Positions 19,464-27,362 of a stretch of 64,000 nt of DNA are shown piece by piece. A program made the translations under genes and the position numbers. The DNA comes from Leucothrix mucor DSM 2157 (lineage in GTDB: Bacteria > Pseudomonadota > Gammaproteobacteria > Thiotrichales > Thiotrichaceae). Below the pieces are notes generated by a model. That model searched no databases, had not been told where the DNA came from, and saw nothing but the letters and a program-made list of their open reading frames with translations. The stretch covers positions 1,736,001 to 1,800,000 of the forward strand of contig NZ_ATTE01000001.1 in the NCBI RefSeq assembly GCF_000419525.1, read 5' to 3'. The first letter of the stretch is position 1; each line of letters starts with the position of its first letter.

Positions 19464-19624
19464 ATAAGTGAGCAAGATTACCTATCCGCTGAAAGGCTCG
19501 CTGATTATCGCCATGGGTTTGTGGATGGCAAAGTGTTCTTTTCTCTCTTAGCGCCCACTATGACTTGATTCTGATTAAAAAACTCTCGAAAAAGCTTTGC
19601 TATCACAACAGTGCTGATATTTAA
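19464..19624 (+). pseudogene. Second Uma2-family remnant, frameshifted
   Basis: The frame at 19464 reads ISEQDYLSAERLADYRH then GFVDGKVFF, matching the start of Uma2 proteins, and stops at 19567. From about 19551 another frame reads HYDLILIKKLSKKLCYHN up to a stop at 19622. This sits where Uma2 proteins have their RHN-I-NL segment, suggesting a frameshift. There is no nuclease core. The first 51 nt are 44/51 identical to the remnant at 16692. Confidence 0.6.
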
Positions 19625-19694
19625 TGCACTTACCCTCATAATTAACTTAATTCATATGCCAAATCATACCCCGTAATTTACCCATGCCTTCCTA

Positions 19695-22600
19695 ATGTCC
19701 TGCTGGGCACAAGACTACAAGACATATTGCGAAAGTGACGCAGATGATCAGTTAAAAATCAAACTGAAGCATTGGTCGGAGAAAGATTTTCAGCAAGAAA
19801 CACAATCAGAGGCAAGTTTCTTGCAGACATTTTTTGTTGATCTCTGGGGCTATGTATCATCTGGAAGTGCAGATAAAACAGATGGGTATACTCTTTTTTC
19901 ACAATTTCCAGTTGAAAGAGCAGGGCAAAATGGGGGCACAGGTAAAGCTGATGCAGCAATGGGATGGTTTGGCGAAACAGAGTTACCTAGTACACCACAA
20001 ATACTCTGTGAATTTAAGGATATCCGATCAGGTTTAGATACTAAACAAAACCGCAAAGGTAATGATCGTTCCCCTGTAAAGCAATGTGCTGACTATCTTA
20101 ACTTCGCACGCCAACAGTTCACGCCTTTTGGCAATGAAAAGATCAGACCTGTTTGGGGCGTGGTCTCAGATATGAATGAGTTCCGTCTTTACTGGAAGGC
20201 AAGAATGCCTCAACAGTATGAACGGTTTGTTATAAAACGCACCAGCAGCAACAGACTCGATTCACAAACATTCCTGCTAGATACCTCCGAGAAGGCACGT
20301 GAAAAGCGCTTCCTCTTCACGCGACTCTTTCATGCTGACTGGCTATTAAACCGCAATGGAACGCCTAAGCTTCTTGGCCTATTTTCGGCACAGGGAGAGA
20401 AAGAAAAGGACCTTGAAAAAGCTTTTTACTTTGAATATCGAGCATACAGAGAAGATCTATTCAAGATCCTACTTGCATCTAACCCTGTCTATAAACAGCA
20501 CCCACGAAAGCTAGTACGTCACACACAGAAACTCCTCGACCGTTTTCTATTTGTTCTGTTCTGTGAGGACATGGGCGCACACTTGCAATATCCGGTTAAT
20601 CTGCTTCGCGACTTAATGAGCGAATACAGTCAGGATGAACGCTACAGTGCTGATGAAGCAGACTTATGGGAAGAAAAAGTCCAGCGTCTATTTAAGTCAA
20701 TGCGAAATGGAACACCTTTTCATCAGCATCAGATCAACCGTTTTAATGGCGGCTTATTCGCAGCGGATGATGAGCTTGATGAATTACACGTACCTAACAA
20801 AGTGTTCTTTGCTCCATTTCAGGGAGCAAGCAATGAATCACTTTTCAAATACAAGAAAACGCTGCTGTATTTTGCTGCCAACTACAATTTTGGTATTGAA
20901 GAAGGTGGCGAGCGTGCCATTGGCCTATATACCTTGGGTCGTATTTTCGAGCAGTCAATTACTGACTTAGAAATTATGGAAGCTGAAGCGGCAAAAGAAG
21001 TGTCGCTGATGAAGCTCAGCAAGCGGAAAACTAATGGTGTTTACTATACACCTGAGTGGGCCACAACCTACATCGTTGAGGAGACTTTGGGCCTTAGACT
21101 TCGCGAGCTAAAAACGGAGCTGGGTTTAGTTGAATTTGAGCAATGGACTGACGAACAGGTCGACGCTGATCACTATAAAAACGGTAAGCTAAAAAAGAAT
21201 AGTGAAACTGGCCGTTACTTTGATTTATTAGATACTTACCACGAAAACCTCGGTAATTTAAAAGTTTTAGATCCTGCCTGTGGAAGTGGAGCATTTCTCA
21301 TTCAAGCTTTGAAAAGACTGCTGCAAGAGCATGAATGGATTTCTTCCGAGAAGTCTCGAATTAATTACGAACTCAAGCAGGTAGTGGTCTTTGATATAGC
21401 TAAGGCTTATCGTGAGATTTTGGCTAAAAACCTTTACGGAGTAGACGTAAACGCAGAATCAGTCGAAATCACCAAGCTTGCTCTATGGTTGCACACGGTC
21501 ATGCCCGGACAACCCTTATCTTCTTTGGATGATAATATTTTATGCGGTAACAGCTTGGTTGACGAACAGATTGAAGAAGTACTAGGTAAGCTTAGTGATG
21601 AACAGCTAGACCGTATCAATCTATTTAACTACCAAAAATCTTTTGCGGATGTGTTTGAAGCAGGTGGCTTTGATGTAATTATTGGAAACCCTCCTTATAT
21701 CAAACTTCAAAATATGCGTAGCGTTCAAAGTGAAGCAACTGAATTCTGGGTAAAGGCGACTAAGAGTGATGGAACTCCGCGCTATAAAAGCACACAGACC
21801 GGCAACTACGATATTTACCTACCTTTCACTGAGCAATGTATTGAACTCTTAAACCCAAGAGGACGCATGGGTTTCATCCAACCAAATGTCTGGGCCGTTA
21901 ATGACTATGGCCGTGGACTCCGTGAATTGCTGCATGAAAGCCGCCGAATGGATCGCTGGATTGACTTTAAGAGCTTCCAAGTCTTTGATGAAGCGATTAC
22001 CTATACCGCTTTACAGTTCTTTTCTGGACAACCTACTGATGGCATTAAGTTACATTTTGCACCTAATGGTGGTGATGACCTTGCTAGTTTGGATTGGGAT
22101 CAAGTAGAAACTCTATCGTATGACAAACTGCCTGTGTCAGACTCTTGGCAGTTTATGCAAGAATCTGAGCGCCTACTCTTGGAGAAACTTAAAACCAGCA
22201 GCAAACGTTTAGATGACCCATCCCTCACAACAGCTATATTCCAAGGCCTAATAACCAGTGCAGATAGTATCTACCAGCTGACTAAATTAGGTGATAATCG
22301 ATACCTATCACACTCAAACAAATCAAATCCTGTCGAAGTTGAAATTGAGGACTCTTTGATGAAGCCACTTGTGTCTGGGGGTGAGGCGAAGCGGTATATT
22401 TCTCCAGAAACTGACACCTACTTATTGTTTCCTTATGATTTAAGCGCTCAACCTCCCATTTTATATGCAGAAAACACACTCAAAGAGCTATTTCCGAAAG
22501 GATGGAGCTACTTGAAACATCATGAAACAGAATTAAGAAAACGTGAGGGTGGTAAATTTGATACTCCAAACTGGTACCAGTTTGGTCGAAACCAGAATAT

Positions 22601-23528
22601 TGATAAACAAGAGTTTGATAAATTAATTGTTGCCCAAACTGTTCCTGATCTTAGAGTTTGCTTTGACTCCGAAGCTAATTATTATCTTAACAACGTGCGT
22701 GTTAATGGAATATTTCCAAAGGACGGAAAGATTGCAGGTTGGTTCTTACTTGGAATCATGAACGCCCCAGTTGCTAACTTTGTATTCAAGCGTATTGCTA
22801 AAGTAAAAGATGGTGGCTATTACGAAGCTAACAAGCAATTTATCGCCCCTTTACCGATTCCTGATATGAGTGGACAGGGAGCTGAACAGGTGTCACAGCA
22901 TGCCGAGACTTTGCAGTCACTCCGAACTAGCTATCGTGATGAGTTACAAAAGCTCAGAAAGCGCATAAGTGCCAGTCAACTAAGTGATGACACCAAAAGC
23001 CCTCAATGGATATGGGCAGATCTAACCAATGACTGGAAGTCATTTAAGGCATCTGAGGAAGCAAAAGCAACTCTCTTGAAGGGCTCTGCATTGACAAAGT
23101 GGGCCAAAGCACAATACGAATCAAACGTAGTCAATAAGCTTGAAAACTTAGCAGTGAGAATGCACCCGAAGCTAAAACTCACAGTTCTCAACGACGATGG
23201 CGAATTAAGCGTATTAGCAGATGGCGTACCAGCCTTTGATAGTATCTATGTTGATGAGAGCGAGGCCGAATTTATTGTTGCTCAATGGAATTATGTCATT
23301 CGTACTACCAACATTACTCCAAGCCTGACAGCTAAGAAACTTCTGGATCAATTCCTGAAACTGCAAAAGACTGACAATGAGAGCCTAAAAAAGCAAATTA
23401 TCGCCATTGCCAAAAAGCTTGATCAACTTGAAGCAGATATAGAAAAGGAAGAGGCTGAAATGAACTCATTGGTCTATAGCCTTTATGGCTTATCAGATGC
23501 TGAGATTAGGCAGATTGAACAAGGGTAA
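19695..23528 (+). CDS. Type IIG restriction-modification enzyme (nuclease + Eco57I-type DNA methyltransferase in one chain)
   Basis: A 1277-residue protein. The N-terminal domain has a PD-(D/E)XK-like site: D86 in GKADAAMG and E106-F-K108 in ILCEFKDI. The central N6-adenine methyltransferase has motif I VLDPACGSGAFL (near residue 523) and catalytic motif IV NPPY (near 664). The C-terminal third resembles a TaqI/Eco57I-type target-recognition domain, followed by helical coiled-coil sequence. This architecture cuts and methylates with one polypeptide, so no separate methylase or specificity gene is needed. BREX PglX is similar in the methylase part but lacks the N-terminal nuclease and would have brx neighbours, which are absent. 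It lies within the defence-like island. Confidence 0.82.
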   Translation: MSCWAQDYKTYCESDADDQLKIKLKHWSEKDFQQETQSEASFLQTFFVDLWGYVSSGSADKTDGYTLFSQFPVERAGQNGGTGKADAAMGWFGETELPSTPQILCEFKDIRSGLDTKQNRKGNDRSPVKQCADYLNFARQQFTPFGNEKIRPVWGVVSDMNEFRLYWKARMPQQYERFVIKRTSSNRLDSQTFLLDTSEKAREKRFLFTRLFHADWLLNRNGTPKLLGLFSAQGEKEKDLEKAFYFEYRAYREDLFKILLASNPVYKQHPRKLVRHTQKLLDRFLFVLFCEDMGAHLQYPVNLLRDLMSEYSQDERYSADEADLWEEKVQRLFKSMRNGTPFHQHQINRFNGGLFAADDELDELHVPNKVFFAPFQGASNESLFKYKKTLLYFAANYNFGIEEGGERAIGLYTLGRIFEQSITDLEIMEAEAAKEVSLMKLSKRKTNGVYYTPEWATTYIVEETLGLRLRELKTELGLVEFEQWTDEQVDADHYKNGKLKKNSETGRYFDLLDTYHENLGNLKVLDPACGSGAFLIQALKRLLQEHEWISSEKSRINYELKQVVVFDIAKAYREILAKNLYGVDVNAESVEITKLALWLHTVMPGQPLSSLDDNILCGNSLVDEQIEEVLGKLSDEQLDRINLFNYQKSFADVFEAGGFDVIIGNPPYIKLQNMRSVQSEATEFWVKATKSDGTPRYKSTQTGNYDIYLPFTEQCIELLNPRGRMGFIQPNVWAVNDYGRGLRELLHESRRMDRWIDFKSFQVFDEAITYTALQFFSGQPTDGIKLHFAPNGGDDLASLDWDQVETLSYDKLPVSDSWQFMQESERLLLEKLKTSSKRLDDPSLTTAIFQGLITSADSIYQLTKLGDNRYLSHSNKSNPVEVEIEDSLMKPLVSGGEAKRYISPETDTYLLFPYDLSAQPPILYAENTLKELFPKGWSYLKHHETELRKREGGKFDTPNWYQFGRNQNIDKQEFDKLIVAQTVPDLRVCFDSEANYYLNNVRVNGIFPKDGKIAGWFLLGIMNAPVANFVFKRIAKVKDGGYYEANKQFIAPLPIPDMSGQGAEQVSQHAETLQSLRTSYRDELQKLRKRISASQLSDDTKSPQWIWADLTNDWKSFKASEEAKATLLKGSALTKWAKAQYESNVVNKLENLAVRMHPKLKLTVLNDDGELSVLADGVPAFDSIYVDESEAEFIVAQWNYVIRTTNITPSLTAKKLLDQFLKLQKTDNESLKKQIIAIAKKLDQLEADIEKEEAEMNSLVYSLYGLSDAEIRQIEQG

Positions 23529-23594
23529 TTGCATGGTTCTGTTGGCTGTATTTCCATACACACTCAGCAGACTTTGTCCCTCAACAACTCAATT

Positions 23595-23629
23595 CCGACC
23601 AATCTAGATGGGAACACCTAGTTGGTCGG
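23595..23629. terminator. Stem-loop between convergent genes
   Basis: CCGACCAATCTAG (23595-23607) can pair with CTAGTTGGTCGG (23618-23629) with one bulge. It sits 66 bp after the type IIG stop and 50 bp before the TPR gene stop, so it could serve both convergent transcripts. The T-tract is poor. Confidence 0.45.
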
Positions 23630-23678
23630 AAAAGCTAAGCTGCTCGCTCTTCGTTTCTTCATTTTTTAAGCAATCTCT

Positions 23679-24770
23679 TCATTGATCTAACAAACCTTTA
23701 GCAATTTCATATTCCTGCTGCACATCAAAGCCCGAGTCACTCCCCGGAGAGACCTTCTGCACGGCCACATGCAACAAGCACACTAGCGCCAAACCGGTGA
23801 ACTTTCCGGGGAAGCTTTTAATGGTGTACGTAATTTCAGGGTCATTGATATTCAGGCCATTTTGACCAAGCTGAGCGACTTCCAGCGCCACGGCGGCAGT
23901 CTCTTTGGGGCTGGCATCTTTCAGCCTTTTCAGCGCATCAATGCAGTAGAACACGGCATCGGAGTTTTCGTGTTTGCCGGAGTCTTTGCGGAAGTTGTGA
24001 TATGCAATTTTGCGCTGCAAGTCTTGGGCTTTTTCAGCAATCTCATTGCCGGTATTGGTCACAATCAGTGCATTGGCAATTTCGCTTGCTTCACTGATAT
24101 TTTTATCCTGATGGGTTTTGAATAAGCAGGTTGCAAGGTTGAGCAGGCTGATCGCGTCTTGCGGCAATAGGCTTAAGCTATGGCGCAATACACTGATCGC
24201 AGAAATGTAGTCTTGCTTATGCATGTGAAGGGCGGCCAGCGTTCTTAGCGCATAAGGATCATCCGACTCAATGCTGAGTGCTTGTTTCAACGCGGCTTCA
24301 GCAGGCTCAGGGTTACCTGCTCTTAGCTGAGCCACACCCAGCGCCACAAAGGCGTGATTGTGCTTTGGATCAATGTCGGTCACTTTGCTGAGTAAGTTGA
24401 TCGCTTCTTCAAGCTTGCCTTGATCGCTGTAGATCATCCCCAAGTTATAGAGTGCATCGGCATCATCAGGGCTACTGGCTAATATCGCTTGCAACACAGG
24501 CACTGCCTGCTTGATATCTCCCGCTTGGAGCAACGCCATTGCCTGTACTTTTTGCTGCTGAGTTGACTCGCCGGAGTGCCAACGAATTGCAGCGCTATCA
24601 TCGCCAAGCTCAACCGATAAATGACCACCTAGCGAACGGTATTGCTTCTCCAACTCCGATTGCAGGTGTTGTTTAAATGCATCCGAGCCGACTACTTGTG
24701 AAGTCTGCGGGTACTCAGTGGTGTCGATCGTGTCGTAGCGCAGTACGAGTTCAAAAGGAGCTTTAGACAT
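23679..24770 (-). CDS. Tetratricopeptide-repeat protein
   Basis: A 363-residue soluble protein. Residues about 75-230 hold at least four TPR units (QAGDIKQAVPVLQAIL, DADALYNLGMIYSDQG, KHNHAFVALGVAQLRAG, DPYALRTLAALHMHKQ). The first 70 and last 100 residues have no recognisable domain. It starts 3 bp after the stop of the unknown gene upstream, so the two proteins are almost certainly made together and may interact. The final residues around FPGKFTGLALVCLLHVAVQ are conserved-looking but unidentified. Confidence 0.8.
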   Translation of the reverse strand: MSKAPFELVLRYDTIDTTEYPQTSQVVGSDAFKQHLQSELEKQYRSLGGHLSVELGDDSAAIRWHSGESTQQQKVQAMALLQAGDIKQAVPVLQAILASSPDDADALYNLGMIYSDQGKLEEAINLLSKVTDIDPKHNHAFVALGVAQLRAGNPEPAEAALKQALSIESDDPYALRTLAALHMHKQDYISAISVLRHSLSLLPQDAISLLNLATCLFKTHQDKNISEASEIANALIVTNTGNEIAEKAQDLQRKIAYHNFRKDSGKHENSDAVFYCIDALKRLKDASPKETAAVALEVAQLGQNGLNINDPEITYTIKSFPGKFTGLALVCLLHVAVQKVSPGSDSGFDVQQEYEIAKGLLDQ

Positions 24771-24772
24771 AA

Positions 24773-25408
24773 TTAGACCCAGCGGTAGAGGTTTTGGATA
24801 TTGAGCAATTTTCCCCAGTCATCAATGATGGCTTTGTCTTGCATATCGTCGTCATTACGATTGAGGCAGGCATCCAAAAGCTGCAATGAAATAGCTTCCA
24901 TACCCGCCATTTTGTAGGGTGCAGTGAGTTCTGGAGAAGGGTATTGATAATCCACCATCGCCGCATGAGCCGCATTCATGTGCTGATTAGCCAGAATAAT
25001 AGTTTCGGGGAATTGCGACTTATCGATATTCAACGCAGGCCAGTATTGGTGGACTTGTTGAGTCAGCACTTTTTCCTGTGTTTCCCGCAGCTCTTCGTAC
25101 TCACGGAACAGGTAGATATCGACCAGAATGCCGATTGGAACGGAACGCAGCTGGGTGATTATGCCGCCAAGAATATGGTTTGCGAAGTTATCCAGCTCTG
25201 CACCTTGCATTGATGGGTGCAGCTTGCCAAGCTCTGCTTTGGTGCTTTCAAAGCCTTCGGGATTCTGGCTTATGTTTGCGCGATTTTCTTCATCCGTGCT
25301 AAATTGACGAAGGATGAAAACGGCTTGCCAAGCGACGTAATAATCGGCGTCAGCATTATGTTGTTTTAGAATGATCTGGTGTCTTAGACGACCGTCGCGC
25401 CCCGCCAT
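24773..25408 (-). CDS. Unknown protein, partner of the TPR protein; 5' end probably lies upstream of this ATG
   Basis: From the ATG at 25408 the protein has 211 residues, mostly helical, with no domain I recognise. There is no ribosome-binding site at this ATG. The same frame remains open upstream for another 45 codons, as far as a TAG, and reads like real protein (CEAKSGFACDVSYDET). A better initiator at 25538 is out of frame only because of a three-unit 8-bp tandem repeat at 25505-25528. One unit more or two fewer would restore the frame. The gene may thus be phase-variable or recently inactivated at its 5' end. It is coupled to the TPR gene. Confidence 0.6.
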   Translation of the reverse strand: MAGRDGRLRHQIILKQHNADADYYVAWQAVFILRQFSTDEENRANISQNPEGFESTKAELGKLHPSMQGAELDNFANHILGGIITQLRSVPIGILVDIYLFREYEELRETQEKVLTQQVHQYWPALNIDKSQFPETIILANQHMNAAHAAMVDYQYPSPELTAPYKMAGMEAISLQLLDACLNRNDDDMQDKAIIDDWGKLLNIQNLYRWV

Positions 25409-25504
25409 TTTAACCGTGGAGTCGGTTGCCAGCGTTTCGTCGTAGCTAACGTCGCAGGCAAAGCCACTTTTTGCTTCGCATTTTTTTAGTAGCTGGTTGA
25501 CACT

Positions 25505-25528
25505 ATTTGAATATTTGAATATTTGAAT
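25505..25528. repeat. Tandem repeat, three copies of an 8-bp unit
   Basis: ATTTGAAT is repeated exactly three times. On the minus strand it lies 8-33 nt downstream of an ATG (25538) and in front of the open frame of the unknown gene. Frame arithmetic: from 25538 to the stop at 24773 is 766 nt; +8 or -16 makes this a multiple of three. With three copies the frame from 25538 ends at a TAG after 11 codons. Confidence 0.8.
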
Positions 25529-25581
25529 GCTTGGGCATGGCTAACTACTTGCTGTGAAAGTTCGGGCAGGATAGCAATATT

Positions 25582-25698
25582 GGCGGAAAAGTTATACCTA
25601 AGTCATGGGATGAATTCTTTAGTTCTGAAAGCCAAGTAACTGAAGATTTCATGCAGGATAGGGTAGACCCACCCGCTCAAGAAAGAAGTCCGCTCTGA
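25582..25698 (+). pseudogene. VapB/VagC-type antitoxin remnant (C-terminal part)
   Basis: The plus-strand frame reads IPKSWDEFF, then VTEDFMQDR and QERSPL before a stop. This is the characteristic C-terminal tail of SpoVT/AbrB-fold VapB antitoxins (SWD-FF, DDFM-ER, QERE). No start codon, DNA-binding half or VapC PIN-domain gene is present nearby, so only the tail of a lost toxin-antitoxin system remains. Confidence 0.55.
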
Positions 25699-25747
25699 GT
25701 TTGAATGCAGCCAGAAGACGTTTACGCTATCAATACAACTCCATAAT

Positions 25748-25767
25748 GTACGTAAAAATGTAGTACA
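25748..25767. promoter_or_regulatory. Candidate TacA operator
   Basis: An inverted repeat TGTAC-N10-GTACA lies 31-50 bp upstream of the antitoxin start codon, where ribbon-helix-helix antitoxins usually bind to autoregulate. The assignment is positional inference. Confidence 0.4.
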
Positions 25768-25797
25768 ATAACGAAAACAAACAACAGGGACTCAATC

Positions 25798-26070
25798 ATG
25801 GCAGCAACTGCTCGATTAGATATGCGGATAGACCCTCAGCTACGCGAAGAAGTGGAACGTGCAGCGGCATTGACTGGTGCTCGCAGTTTAAGTGACTTCA
25901 TTACTCAGGCTCTCCGTGAAAAAACGCGTCAGGTCTTAGAAACCCACGAAAAATTAGTGCTCAGTAATGAAGCATTTGATGATTTCTTTGAAGCCTGTAT
26001 GAAAGATAGCAAACCTAGCGATGAGTTACGTGAAGCCGCTCGAGTCACCGATGAGCTAGGCATCCACTAG
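25798..26070 (+). CDS. DUF1778 ribbon-helix-helix antitoxin (TacA-like)
   Basis: A 90-residue protein. The N-terminal ribbon-helix-helix (ARLDMRIDPQLREEVERAAA, then LTGARSLSDFI) is followed by an acidic C-terminal tail that would wrap the acetyltransferase toxin (VLSNEAFDDFFEACM). It has a good AGGGA ribosome site and its TAG stop overlaps the toxin's GTG start by one base. It should neutralise the toxin and, with it, repress the operon. Confidence 0.88.
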   Translation: MAATARLDMRIDPQLREEVERAAALTGARSLSDFITQALREKTRQVLETHEKLVLSNEAFDDFFEACMKDSKPSDELREAARVTDELGIH

Positions 26071-26606
26071 TGCAGCCTCTTAAGCGATTCGTCGCACTGG
26101 ATAAAGCAAGCCACGACCGAAGTACGTTTGACTGCGGTAAGGACTCGTTAAATGCTTTTATCCAACGCAATGCAACACAAGGTATGAAGTCAAAGCTCAA
26201 CTTCACCTGGGTGCTCCCTGCAGCGGGAACACCTAAAGGCCAGAAAAAACCGATTTGTGCTTACTTTACGTTAAGCGTATGCCATATAGAGCGTTACAAC
26301 TTGCCGGACGATACCGCAAAACGGTATCCAAACTATCCCTTACCGGTATTTATGCTGGCTCAGTTGGCCGTAGACAAAAACTGCCAAGCGCAGAAGTTAG
26401 GAACGGCAACGCTTATCAATGCATTACGGCGTTGTGCCAAATTATCGCAAGGCGGGAAGGTTGCAGGAATAGGGGTAATTCTTGATGTACTTGATGAAGA
26501 TGCGCTTGCATTTTACGAGCGTTTCAGTGGCTTTCAGCCGCTTAAAAGTGAGAGGGATTCGGCCATTCGGTTATTCATACCAATGAAGCAGCTGATGGAT
26601 CTCTAG
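26070..26606 (+). CDS. GNAT-family acetyltransferase toxin (TacT-like)
   Basis: A 178-residue GNAT protein. The acetyl-CoA-binding motif A is visible as LAQLAVDKNCQAQKLGTATL (the usual Q-x-x-G-x-G/A loop) and the C-terminal catalytic Tyr as FYERFSGFQPL. TacT-type toxins acetylate the amino group of charged tRNAs and stop translation. Translation starts at GTG 26070, sharing its first base with the antitoxin stop, so synthesis is coupled to the antitoxin. Length matches the family. Confidence 0.88.
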   Translation: MQPLKRFVALDKASHDRSTFDCGKDSLNAFIQRNATQGMKSKLNFTWVLPAAGTPKGQKKPICAYFTLSVCHIERYNLPDDTAKRYPNYPLPVFMLAQLAVDKNCQAQKLGTATLINALRRCAKLSQGGKVAGIGVILDVLDEDALAFYERFSGFQPLKSERDSAIRLFIPMKQLMDL

Positions 26607-26730
26607 GCGAGACCTATATATAAAAAATAGTGATCGTCACAACAAATTTTTATCGTTGTATTGTTGCTAAATTTACGTGTAAAAATTCCCTTCCGAAAAA
26701 ATAAAACTAACAATGTTGGAAGCTAATAAT

Positions 26731-26970
26731 ATGAAAAATAAATTCTCTTTCGCGTTACTTTGCGTGACGCTATGCTGCTCTTTTTCTGTGGTTGCCTATG
26801 CAGAAAATACTGATTTTGATGAAACTCCTCTCGCTTATGAAATGAGTGAAGATGAGTTAGACGACGTTATGGAGACTTGCAACGAAATAGCAATGGAAGA
26901 CGAATTACAAGGTGATGAGCTAACCACGTTTGTGGCTGAGTGTGCGGAGGCGAATGCCAGCGCTCTGTAG
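26731..26970 (+). CDS. Small acidic secreted protein, unknown
   Basis: A 79-residue product from the ATG at 26731, with GGAAG about 9 nt upstream. An in-frame ATG at 26713 would add six residues. A clear signal peptide (NKFSFALLCVTLCCSFSVV ending AYA/EN) precedes a very acidic mature part of about 55 residues rich in Asp and Glu, with two cysteines that could form a disulfide (METCNEIA and VAECAEA). I do not recognise the family. It has its own intergenic upstream region and stands alone. Confidence 0.6.
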   Translation: MKNKFSFALLCVTLCCSFSVVAYAENTDFDETPLAYEMSEDELDDVMETCNEIAMEDELQGDELTTFVAECAEANASAL

Positions 26971-26983
26971 ACAGCTTTAACCA

Positions 26984-27361
26984 TCAATAATAACTCTTAT
27001 GATAACTCCGCCGCTTGCCAGCGCGCTGAGTTATCACGCCTTCAACTTGCCCAATGCCGCTAATCTCAATCGTGTCATACAGGTCATTGAGCGGCGCAAG
27101 ATAATAACGCCCATCCACTATCCGCAGCTGCCGGAAGATATATTCACCCTCATTATCCTTAGCAAACACATACGCGCCATCTTTAGCGTGGCCGGTGGGG
27201 TCGATAATGATAATGCAGCCGGATGCAAACTCCGGCTCCATGCTGTCATCCAGCGCTTGCAGGGCAAATGGCTCGGAGTCTGAGCAGCTGCTGCCGGACT
27301 CCAGTTCGCTGGCGATATCAGGCTTAAAGGCATCCTGAATCAGTATTTTGGTTTCTTGCAT
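26984..27361 (-). CDS. S24/LexA-like peptidase-domain protein without the catalytic lysine
   Basis: A 125-residue protein that is only the LexA/UmuD C-terminal fold, without a DNA-binding domain. The serine motif is present (S40 in DDSMEPEF). The position corresponding to the catalytic Lys of UmuD/LexA (GEFTVKKL) reads GEYIFRQL, so Lys is replaced by R77. Self-cleavage is therefore doubtful. AAGGA precedes the ATG at 27361, and the gene starts 2 bp from the cysG stop, so it is co-transcribed with cysG. Function is unknown; a ligand- or protein-binding role is possible. Confidence 0.75.
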   Translation of the reverse strand: MQETKILIQDAFKPDIASELESGSSCSDSEPFALQALDDSMEPEFASGCIIIIDPTGHAKDGAYVFAKDNEGEYIFRQLRIVDGRYYLAPLNDLYDTIEISGIGQVEGVITQRAGKRRSYHKSYY

Positions 27362-27362
27362 A

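Noticed and set aside
19695-23528. BREX PglX methyltransferase
   Set aside because: The methyltransferase part is similar, but there is an N-terminal nuclease site and no brxA/B/C, pglZ or brxL neighbours.
16692-27000. Prophage or integrative element
   Set aside because: No integrase, transposase, structural phage gene, tRNA or flanking attachment repeat was found.
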